Shown in pieces: positions 5,973 to 12,710 of a stretch of 12,710 nucleotides of DNA (position 1 is its first letter; every line of letters starts with the position of its first letter). Below the pieces are notes generated by a model, which was not told the DNA's origin, did not search any database, and saw only the letters and a program-made list of their open reading frames with translations. The position numbers were made by a program, and so were the translations under genes. This stretch comes from CALLVY01 sp937899855. GTDB lineage: Bacteria; Bacteroidota; Bacteroidia; Chitinophagales; Saprospiraceae. The stretch spans positions 1-12,710 of the forward strand of contig JBCBQC010000132.1 of NCBI GenBank assembly GCA_039820405.1, read 5' to 3'.

Positions 5973-8900
5973 ATGAAATCGTACAGCATATTACTTCTCT
6001 TTTTATTCCTTTTCCCCTTTACGGACTCCAGGGCCCAGAATGGCTATACCAGTGCCAAGGCCTCCGTCAACGAAATGGGGAATTCGACCTACGAAATTCC
6101 CCTCATCCTATCGCCGGGCACCCGCGAGATGGTGCCCGAACTGAGCCTCAATTACAACAGCCAGGGTGGCAATAACCTACTCGGGATCGGTTGGTCCCTC
6201 GGCGGACTGTCCGCCATCACCCGTATTCCCGCTACCCAGGCCCAGGACGGGCTGACCGACGCCGTCGACTTCGACGCTTCCGATCGCTTCGCCCTCAACG
6301 GTGAGCGCCTCATCGCCGTCAATGGCCCCTACGGCGGACACGGTACCGAGTACCGGACCGAGCAGGAGTCTTTTGCCCGCGTTCGCTCCTACGGCAACGG
6401 CCCCAACGGCCCCACGTGGTTCCGGGTCTGGACCCGTGATGACCGCATCATGGACTTTGGGGGCACCACTTCCTCCCGGGTCTTCGCCCAGGGCAAACCC
6501 AACGTACTGACCTGGCAACTCAGCCGCGTCCGCGACCGCTATGGCAATTACTACAGCATTACTTACAACAAGGACCTCAACAACTCCGTGGCCTACCCCC
6601 TACGGATCGACTATACGGGCAATGACGCCCATGGCCTGGCCCCTTACGCTAGCGTACGCTTTGAATACGAAAACCGGCCCGACCAGCAGCTGACCTACAC
6701 CGGTGGATCGGAGTTTCGGATGCTTCTACGTCTTCGTAAGATCAGAGCCTACTACGGCAACACCCAGGTCCGCTCCTATCACATGACCTACGCCAGCGCT
6801 GGCGCCGCCCAGTTCTCCCGCGTTACCAAAATCCAGGAATGTGGTTCGGACGGCAAGTGCTTCAAGCCCATTACCTTCAACTGGGGCGGACAAAACGAAT
6901 CGGGTAATTTCAACATCCGCAACCCTTATTTCCCTCCCAATAATTACGGCGTGGGCGCCAACGACTACAACTACATCCCCGGTGATTTTGACGGCGATGG
7001 CAAGGAAGATTTGATCCACCTGGTCAACAATAGCAGTGCCCACGTCTGGTTGTCCAATGGCGATGGTACCTACCGTGTTCAGATCGCTTTTCCCGCCAAT
7101 GGTTACGGCGTCGGTGCCAACGACTACGCTTATCTACCCGGCGATTTTAACGGCGACGGCATGACCGACTTGGTCCACTTCGTCAACAATGACTATACCC
7201 ACGTTTGGCTGTCCAATGGCGACGGTACCTTCCAGATCATGCCCGGTTTCAACATCCCCGGATACAATATGAACGGCAACGATTACAACTACCAAACCGG
7301 TGATTTTAACGGCGACGGTAGAACCGACCTCATCCACCTGGCTGGTAACCGGACCGCGGTGGTCTGGTTGTCCAATGGCAACGGCACCTTTACCCTCGGG
7401 CCCGGTTTTCCCAATACCCAGTACCGCGTCGATGCCAACGATTACGCCTTCCTCCCCGGTGATTTTAACGGCGACGGTAAAACCGATATGGTACACTTCG
7501 TCAATGATGATTACCTCCACATCTGGGAATCCAACGGTGACGGCACCTTTGTCATTCGCCAGGCTTTCCCCAATAACGGCTACAGCCTCAACGACAACAA
7601 TTATAACTTCCGGGTGGGCGATTACAACGGCGATGGCAAAGCCGACCTCCTCCACCTGGCCAGCAATTCGCGGGCCTATACCTGGACCTCCAAGGGCGAT
7701 GGCACCTTTAACATTCGCCCGGCCATTCCGCAGGGGTCCTACGGTATCAGCGCCAATGATTACAACTACATTCAGGGTGATTTTAACGGGGACGGGCTGA
7801 CCGACCTCGCGCACCTGGCCAACCGCCGCTTCCTACACCTCTGGTACGCTACCGGCAACGGGACCTTTAATATCGCCAGTGCTTTTCCCAACGCCGGCTA
7901 CCGACTAGATGCCAACAGCTACGCCTTCCTCGCTGGTGACCATACGGGCAATGGAAAAACCGACCTCATCCATTTTGTCAATAACGACTACATCCACGTC
8001 TGGACCTCGCCGGATACCTACGAACAGCTCAAGGTCAACCACATCGTCAACGGCAACCAAAATGTGGAATTTGATTACTTCCCCCTCACCAATGATATCG
8101 TCTACACCAAAACTAACCGCTACAGCTTTCCCAAGCAAAACTACATGAGTACCCGCTGCGTGGTGGGTGACATGCGGATTTCCGATGGGCTGGGAGGTAT
8201 GAACGTCCACTCCTACCGCTACTCGGGGGGTAAGCTCGACCTACAGGGACGCGGCTTCCGTGGTTTTGACACCCACACCCACTTTGACTTTACCCGAAAC
8301 TACCGGACTACAACGGTCTTTGAACGAGACTTTAAGTGCATCACCGCGCGGGTAAAATCGCAGGAGGTCCGACTCATCAGTAATAACAAGCGTATCAACC
8401 GGATCGATAATGTGATTCAGATCGTACCGCTCTTTGGGGGGCGGGTACACTTCTCCTACTTTAAAAAGGCGACGGTCAAGGAATTTGAGCTCAACAACCA
8501 ACTGATCCAACGCAAGGAGGAAACTTCCGCCTACGATCAGTACGGTAATATGACCCTCAAGGAGACCAAGTACTTTAACAACGCCAATGTGTTGGAACAA
8601 GTCGAAACTACCGAGACCACCTTCCACAATCAGATCAACACTTGGCTCCTGGGCCGGACCCGCAACCAATTGATCACCCATACGGCCGTCGGACAAGCAC
8701 CGATCGTCAACCAGACCGTCAACCATTACGCTCCCAATTGGATCGAATTGACCAAACAGGTCTTCGAACCCAACACTCCGTCTTTGCGGAGCGAGCTTCA
8801 GAATACGTTTAATGCTTACGGTAACATTGTCCGCGAACGGATTTTTGCCAACGCCGGTAATGGCAACCAAAACCGGGACAACGAATACAGCTACGATGCC

Positions 8901-11819
8901 AACCAGCGTTTTATCGCGACGCAAAGCAATGCCCTAAACCACGTACTACGCTTTACTTACGAGCAACTATTGGGTAATATCATCACCGAAACCAGCCCCA
9001 ATAATCTCGTAACGACCAAGACCTACGATGGCTTTGGACGGGAAAAAACCATGAAGGAGCCGGATCGACCGATAGTCAACTACGTCTACTCCTTCGCCAA
9101 CGGTTCGGCTACCTTTAATATGCTCAAACGCACCTCCGGAGAGGGCATTCCGACGATGGATGTTTGGACCGACATTTACGAGCGGGAGGTGAGGATGTGT
9201 ACCGAAGACCGCAAAGGACGGATGTCTTGCGAAAGTACCGATTACCTCACCATCGGAATGGTTGGACGCAAATCCGAACCCTATTTCCTGAGCCAGGGGC
9301 CAAGCGACTTTACCACCACCCTCTACGACGCCCGCTTTCGCAAGATCCGGGAAACCCTCCCCGGCCCCAACCGCGTCCGCAACTACGTGAACAATCGCCT
9401 GACCGTCACGATGACCAACGAACTGGGTCAGACCACCCGTACCCGGATCAATGCCATCGGCAACATCATGGAGGTCACCGACGCCAATAACCAAGCGACG
9501 CGCTTTTTGTACAATAGTCGCAAGAACCGAATCAAAACCACCATGCCGGGCAACAAAGTTGTTCACTGGCGCTACGATGCCCTGGATCGTAAGATTTTTG
9601 AAGATGACCCCAACCTGGGCATCACCACCCACCGCTACAACAATTTTGGGGAAAGGATCGAAACGGTCAATGCCAAAGGCCAAAAGATCACTTACACCTA
9701 CGATAAGCTGGGGCGTAAAACCCGCCAGGTACAACCCGCTGGTACCAGTACCTGGGTGTACGACTTGGGGGTGCAGGGCCTCGGAAAGGTTAGCAGTACC
9801 CGGAGTTACAACAATTACGAGGTACTCCACACCTACGATGGATTTGGACGGATGGCGCTCAAGACCTACCGCGACCCCAGCGGAGTGGAGTACTACATGC
9901 AGTACAATTACAACAGCTACGGATTGCTCAACGAATTGACCTATCCCACCGGCTTTAAGGTGGCCCACAGCTACACCACGAGTGGTCTGTTGACCATGGT
10001 CAAGGAAGCGGGTGGCATCGACATTTACTGGCGTTACGAGGATGAGAACCCACGGAATCAAATCACCCGGGAACGGTGCGGCCTACGGATGACCAACTAT
10101 ACCTACGACATCCCCAACGGGCGGATACTACGGGTGAGTACCAACAACAATACCCAGGACCTGCGCTACCACTACGATCCGTTGGGCAATATGCTGGTCC
10201 GTCACGACGTCGTAGCCGGCGTAGCCGAAAGCATGGCCTACGATAACTTAAACCGCGTCGCTTCCACCCAAATTACGGGCGGTCCGGTGGTGATCCACAA
10301 TTACGATGTACTGGGTAATCTCACTTACCGTTCGGACGTGGGTTGCTACGAGTACGGCAGCAGTCGCCCCCACGCCGTCACCCGGATCAAAAACGCTCAG
10401 GGTGGCACCATCCGTAGCATGAGCTACGATGCGATGGGTGGCATGCTGAGGAACGGGAACGTCAACCTGCGGTACCGCGCCAGTGGTAAAGTTTGGCGGA
10501 TCATCCAGGGCAACAAGCGCAACGACTTCTTTTTCGATGCCGATGAGCAACGGCAGTTCCAGCGGAGCTTTTTGAACGGGGCGGCCCAGATGTCCAAACG
10601 TTACGTCGGCAGTCATTTTGAACAGGAGACGAACTTGGTCAACAACACCCAAAAGAACCTCCACTACATCATGGTGGATGGAAACCCGGTAGCGATCAAA
10701 ACCACCGGCTCGGTCAACAACACCCGCTACCTCCACCTCGACCACCTGGGATCGGTGCAGGCCATCACCGACGAAAATGGGATCGTGGTAGAAAAGATCA
10801 GCCACGACGTTTGGGGTGCCCGCCGCAATCCCAACACCTGGAACAATTCGCCTCCACCCGCCACCATCTTTGACCGGGGCTTTACCTTCCACGAACACTT
10901 GGACCTGGGAGAGTTTATCCATATGAACGCCCGGGTGTACGACCCTACCATCGGCCGTTTCAACAGCGCCGATCCCTTCGTGCAGTTTATGGATAACCTC
11001 CAGAGCTACAATCGCTACTCCTACACCTTGAACAATCCCCTGCTGTACACCGACCCGAGTGGCAACTTTGTCTCCATCCTGGCGGGGGTCGCCGCCTTCG
11101 TGGTCGACGTAGCCATCGAGATCGTCAAGGATATCGCCATCGAAACGGCCATCCGACTCGTGTTTGGCGACAATCCACCGGCCTTCCTGGGTTACGCTTT
11201 ACAACTGGCGAACTACGATTACGAAAATCTATCGCCTTACCAACTGATCTCGGAGACGGTTTCCAGCCAGCCCCTGGGCATCCTCATCGCCTCGGCCGAC
11301 CCCAACGCGATCCCTGCCGAGGCCTACTACGATGAACGCAATGGAGCGGCATCACGAGATCCCGTCGGAGATTTCATCATCCAAAGCGTGCTCACGTTCG
11401 GACTTGGTGGCGTAGCAGGTGGGGGAAAGGCAGCGATTGGACGGATAATTAATGGGATATCCGGTGCGCTGAAGAAGAAAAGTATTCCGATCCTCACCGG
11501 TCGTGCAGCGGGCAACGCAGGTACCAAGTTACTGCCCCAGTTTAGCAAGTCGAGCATTGAAAAGAGCGTCCAAAAGGTGATGGCAGATAACAACAAGTTG
11601 CGGCACATCTTCCATCCCAAACACAAACTCGCCCCCGTGGTCAAAAAGCTTGGTGGCCGAGAAAACACCGTCCGGGAAGCTTTAAACGCAGCCAACGGTA
11701 GAATCCCACTTCAGGGTAGTTTTGATAACTTGCCCATCATCTTGGGAGGCAAGAGGGCCATCATACGGGGAAGAGTGGTGGATGGTATACCAAGAGTAGG
11801 CACCATATTTATTCCCTAA
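5973..11819 (+). CDS. SpvB/FG-GAP/RHS polymorphic toxin
   Basis: A 1948-residue exported giant. Domains in order: Sec signal peptide (about 1-21, ending DSRA, then QNG); SpvB/TcaC-like N-terminus (about 25-310, with ELSLNYNSQGGNNLLGIGWS); seven FG-GAP/VCBS repeats (320-about 685, GDFNGDGxTDLxH); a TcdB-like middle segment (GGKLDLQGRGFRGF at about 753-765); scattered YD repeats from about 854 to 1580 (YDGFGREK, YDALDRKI, YDKLGRKT, YDPLGNML); and the RHS-associated core (1587-1697: LHLDHLGSVQ, then HMNARVYDPTIGRFNSADP, then NRYSYTLNNPLLYTDPSG). After the core, as in all RHS toxins, the sequence is unrelated carrier-specific tail (1698-1948) with a predicted toxin at the end. RHS shells enclose the toxin tip, and paired aspartates (D1667-P, D1694-P) resemble the autocleavage site of RHS cores. 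No T9SS sorting domain is present, so the route across the outer membrane is unclear. An immunity candidate follows by 32 bp. Confidence 0.95.
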   Translation: MKSYSILLLFLFLFPFTDSRAQNGYTSAKASVNEMGNSTYEIPLILSPGTREMVPELSLNYNSQGGNNLLGIGWSLGGLSAITRIPATQAQDGLTDAVDFDASDRFALNGERLIAVNGPYGGHGTEYRTEQESFARVRSYGNGPNGPTWFRVWTRDDRIMDFGGTTSSRVFAQGKPNVLTWQLSRVRDRYGNYYSITYNKDLNNSVAYPLRIDYTGNDAHGLAPYASVRFEYENRPDQQLTYTGGSEFRMLLRLRKIRAYYGNTQVRSYHMTYASAGAAQFSRVTKIQECGSDGKCFKPITFNWGGQNESGNFNIRNPYFPPNNYGVGANDYNYIPGDFDGDGKEDLIHLVNNSSAHVWLSNGDGTYRVQIAFPANGYGVGANDYAYLPGDFNGDGMTDLVHFVNNDYTHVWLSNGDGTFQIMPGFNIPGYNMNGNDYNYQTGDFNGDGRTDLIHLAGNRTAVVWLSNGNGTFTLGPGFPNTQYRVDANDYAFLPGDFNGDGKTDMVHFVNDDYLHIWESNGDGTFVIRQAFPNNGYSLNDNNYNFRVGDYNGDGKADLLHLASNSRAYTWTSKGDGTFNIRPAIPQGSYGISANDYNYIQGDFNGDGLTDLAHLANRRFLHLWYATGNGTFNIASAFPNAGYRLDANSYAFLAGDHTGNGKTDLIHFVNNDYIHVWTSPDTYEQLKVNHIVNGNQNVEFDYFPLTNDIVYTKTNRYSFPKQNYMSTRCVVGDMRISDGLGGMNVHSYRYSGGKLDLQGRGFRGFDTHTHFDFTRNYRTTTVFERDFKCITARVKSQEVRLISNNKRINRIDNVIQIVPLFGGRVHFSYFKKATVKEFELNNQLIQRKEETSAYDQYGNMTLKETKYFNNANVLEQVETTETTFHNQINTWLLGRTRNQLITHTAVGQAPIVNQTVNHYAPNWIELTKQVFEPNTPSLRSELQNTFNAYGNIVRERIFANAGNGNQNRDNEYSYDANQRFIATQSNALNHVLRFTYEQLLGNIITETSPNNLVTTKTYDGFGREKTMKEPDRPIVNYVYSFANGSATFNMLKRTSGEGIPTMDVWTDIYEREVRMCTEDRKGRMSCESTDYLTIGMVGRKSEPYFLSQGPSDFTTTLYDARFRKIRETLPGPNRVRNYVNNRLTVTMTNELGQTTRTRINAIGNIMEVTDANNQATRFLYNSRKNRIKTTMPGNKVVHWRYDALDRKIFEDDPNLGITTHRYNNFGERIETVNAKGQKITYTYDKLGRKTRQVQPAGTSTWVYDLGVQGLGKVSSTRSYNNYEVLHTYDGFGRMALKTYRDPSGVEYYMQYNYNSYGLLNELTYPTGFKVAHSYTTSGLLTMVKEAGGIDIYWRYEDENPRNQITRERCGLRMTNYTYDIPNGRILRVSTNNNTQDLRYHYDPLGNMLVRHDVVAGVAESMAYDNLNRVASTQITGGPVVIHNYDVLGNLTYRSDVGCYEYGSSRPHAVTRIKNAQGGTIRSMSYDAMGGMLRNGNVNLRYRASGKVWRIIQGNKRNDFFFDADEQRQFQRSFLNGAAQMSKRYVGSHFEQETNLVNNTQKNLHYIMVDGNPVAIKTTGSVNNTRYLHLDHLGSVQAITDENGIVVEKISHDVWGARRNPNTWNNSPPPATIFDRGFTFHEHLDLGEFIHMNARVYDPTIGRFNSADPFVQFMDNLQSYNRYSYTLNNPLLYTDPSGNFVSILAGVAAFVVDVAIEIVKDIAIETAIRLVFGDNPPAFLGYALQLANYDYENLSPYQLISETVSSQPLGILIASADPNAIPAEAYYDERNGAASRDPVGDFIIQSVLTFGLGGVAGGGKAAIGRIINGISGALKKKSIPILTGRAAGNAGTKLLPQFSKSSIEKSVQKVMADNNKLRHIFHPKHKLAPVVKKLGGRENTVREALNAANGRIPLQGSFDNLPIILGGKRAIIRGRVVDGIPRVGTIFIP
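6930..8020 (+). repeat. seven in-frame tandem FG-GAP/VCBS repeats, exact 159-bp period
   Basis: The glycine codon of each GD(F/Y/H)xGxG motif falls at 6981, 7140, 7299, 7458, 7617, 7776 and 7935, so all six intervals are exactly 159 bp (53 residues). Each unit runs FPxxxYxxxANDYxYxxGDF, then NGDGxTDLxHx, then xxxxHVWxSNGDGTF. The last unit loses its GDGTF end. D-x-D-G-D-G-type loops are the calcium-binding motif of integrin-like beta-propellers; seven units match the seven blades of such a propeller. Repeats fall into two alternating subtypes (YNY with HL, and YAF/YAY with HFVN). Confidence 0.93.
11064..11819 (+). other. variable C-terminal toxin tip of the RHS protein (residues 1698-1948)
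   Basis: This is the part after the conserved core motif YTDPSG. It begins with a long hydrophobic stretch (about 1699-1731, ILAGVAAFVVDVAIEIV), and has a second glycine-rich hydrophobic segment at about 1798-1831 (IIQSVLTFGLGGVAGGG). The last roughly 90 residues are basic and compact. Their visible pattern is H1878-x-x-H-x-K-H1884-K, then a helix, then GGKRAIIRGRVVDG and PRVGT (R1941, T1944) near the very end. Small basic domains with N-terminal histidine/lysine pairs and a C-terminal RxGT-type strand occur among BECR-fold (Barnase-EndoU-ColicinE5/D-RelE) RNases of polymorphic toxins, so an RNase activity is my best guess. I do not recognise a named family. Confidence 0.55.
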
Positions 11820-11839
11820 ATTTTTATGCAATAATTTTC
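11808..11839 (+). promoter_or_regulatory. possible separate promoter for the immunity gene
   Basis: TTTA (11808-11811) and TAATTTTC (11832-11839) are 20 bases apart, each one mismatch from TTTG / TAnnTTTG. The pair overlaps the last codons of the toxin gene and lies in an AT-rich gap. Transcription would start near 11843, only about 9 bases before the ATG, which is short; co-transcription with the toxin is equally possible. Confidence 0.22.
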
Positions 11840-11851
11840 AAAAAGCGAATC

Positions 11852-12424
11852 ATGAACTGGAAAAATCAATTGTCAGAAATGGAAAAATACTTCGGTAGCC
11901 GCCGGCACCTAGATTGGCAGCCGATGATTGATCGGGTTCAGATCCTGTTGGCCGCCCATCCCGATGAAGTGGAGTTGAACGTACGGGCCATCTACTGCTT
12001 GCACAACATCTTGGTGGAGGAAGTGTACCCCACCGATCGGGAGGGTGAGCTGACGGCCTTGTTGCAGCGGTGGTTTTACCAATCGAAGGAGCGCTTTGCG
12101 GATGATGCCGAGTACTTGTTTTTCATGGGTAAGATCCTACACATCGCCGAGTGGTACTTTGGTCTGACCGATCGCCAGTTGGCCTTGACTTTCCAGCGGC
12201 GTGCCCTGGAAAAGGAACCGGATAATCTGCTGTACGAATGGGCCTACCGCCTGTCCGTTTCCGGCCCCGGTGACGAGCGGGAGGGCTACCTGGCCCAGCA
12301 CTTGATCGAAAAGGAGCCGGCAGTGATTCGCTGGTTGGAGAGCAAGGGTTTTCCGGGTCAGTACCTGCTGGATCACCTACGGATGGGCCGGGCGGAATAC
12401 CTGGCGCGTACCGCCCCTGAATAG
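11852..12424 (+). CDS. candidate immunity protein for the RHS toxin tip
   Basis: A 190-residue protein without a signal peptide or membrane segment, so cytosolic. It appears almost entirely alpha-helical and rich in aromatic and charged residues. The segment at about 88-140 (YLFFMGKILHIAEWYFGLTD, then QRRALEKEPDNLLYEWAY) resembles a TPR-like helical hairpin, with the A-x-x-x-EPDN turn typical of such repeats. I do not recognise a named family. The case for immunity is positional: it starts 32 bp after the toxin stop, on the same strand, directly behind the variable tip, and is followed by a terminator. That is the standard place for the immunity gene of RHS and other polymorphic toxins. It would act by binding and blocking the tip domain in the producing cell. 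A general regulatory or chaperone role cannot be excluded. Confidence 0.7.
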   Translation: MNWKNQLSEMEKYFGSRRHLDWQPMIDRVQILLAAHPDEVELNVRAIYCLHNILVEEVYPTDREGELTALLQRWFYQSKERFADDAEYLFFMGKILHIAEWYFGLTDRQLALTFQRRALEKEPDNLLYEWAYRLSVSGPGDEREGYLAQHLIEKEPAVIRWLESKGFPGQYLLDHLRMGRAEYLARTAPE

Positions 12425-12501
12425 GCTACTCTTTTCGGCGTGGTTGGTGGCCGGGGATCCCTCGGGGCCTCGGTCATCGCCAAGCTGGAATTGAATTTGA
12501 T

Positions 12502-12529
12502 AAAAGCCCCGCCCCGTGCGGGGCTTTTT
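12502..12529 (+). terminator. intrinsic terminator after the toxin-immunity genes
   Basis: AAAAGCCCCGC (12502-12512) pairs perfectly with GCGGGGCTTTT (12518-12528) around the loop CCCGT, 11 pairs in all, ending in five T. It lies 77 bases after the immunity stop. The A-run on the left arm would let it work on the minus strand too. Confidence 0.93.
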
Positions 12530-12710
12530 GGGGTGGGGGGAATTGCTGAAACCCAACACTCCGGGCCAAACCCAAGTCAACCCGAGGATCCACGTCTCCG
12601 TTGACGGTGGTATCTCAAGCTGTGGACGGAAGCTCAGGCACAATTTCTAGGTGGCAAGGTGTACCCTGCCGTAGCCTCGACGTAAAGAGTTATGCGTACG
12701 CTCTTGGACC
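12530..12710. other. right-edge stretch without a recognisable gene
   Basis: It opens with G-runs (12530-12533 and 12535-12540) directly after the terminator. I see no coding sequence with family similarity on either strand. A small inverted repeat, AAGAG and CTCTT flanking GCGTACG, lies in the last 30 bases. The next gene presumably begins outside the window. Confidence 0.5.

Noticed and set aside
7134..7814. Minus-strand open frame with a repetitive product
   Set aside because: Its repeats simply mirror the 159-bp FG-GAP repeats of the real gene on the plus strand.
6930..8020. CRISPR-like or non-coding tandem array
   Set aside because: The 159-bp repeats are in-frame, diverged mostly at silent and surface positions, and encode FG-GAP units.
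8967..10061. Minus-strand 364-codon open frame in the YD-repeat region
   Set aside because: It lies opposite clear RHS coding sequence and shows no family motif; antisense by-product of codon bias.
12518..12540. Possible G-quadruplex at the G-runs next to the terminator
   Set aside because: Only three separate runs of three or more G are present, and one is already used in the terminator stem.
12377..12643. Minus-strand 88-codon open frame at the right edge
   Set aside because: It crosses the strong terminator and part of the immunity gene, and its product has no recognisable features.

Overview
The window looks like chromosomal DNA of a Bacteroidota bacterium with fairly high GC for the phylum. 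Sampled gene lines run about 52-60 % G+C. Three things point that way: a type IX secretion (T9SS) C-terminal sorting domain, an almost complete lack of Shine-Dalgarno sequences before the starts, and TAnnTTTG-like promoter boxes. A Saprospiria/Lewinella-like host would fit, but that is inference only.

Left edge (1-~273): the 3' end of an IS3-family element. It holds the last 63 codons of the OrfB transposase (about 37 % G+C) and a possible right terminal repeat. The element reads toward, and ends about 60 bp before, an AraC-family regulator gene (334-1164).

Redox module (1321-4609): the regulator is followed by three closely spaced same-strand genes. They encode an exported protein with two CxxCH haem motifs, an IorA/CoxS-type [2Fe-2S] subunit, and an IorB-type molybdopterin subunit with a twin-arginine signal. 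Together they form a two-subunit molybdenum hydroxylase without an FAD subunit. The c-type haem protein is the likely electron acceptor in the periplasm. The substrate cannot be read from the sequence. The upstream gap (1165-1320) holds a possible activator site, a -7 box and a 14-bp leader hairpin. A strong hairpin lies 65 bp after the last gene.

Secreted-toxin module (4948-12424): a small T9SS-sorted protein (306 aa) is followed by a 1948-aa SpvB/FG-GAP/RHS polymorphic toxin. In order it carries a Sec signal peptide, an SpvB-type N-terminus, seven FG-GAP repeats of exactly 53 residues, a TcdB-like middle, YD repeats, an RHS-associated core and a 251-aa variable tail. The tail ends in a small basic domain (HxxxxxH...PRxGT pattern) that looks like a nuclease toxin. 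A 190-aa cytosolic helical protein begins 32 bp downstream and is the natural immunity candidate. A clean intrinsic terminator (12502-12529) closes the module.

The most novel element is the toxin tip plus its candidate immunity protein, mounted on an RHS carrier with a seven-bladed propeller. The rest of the right edge (12530-12710) shows no gene.
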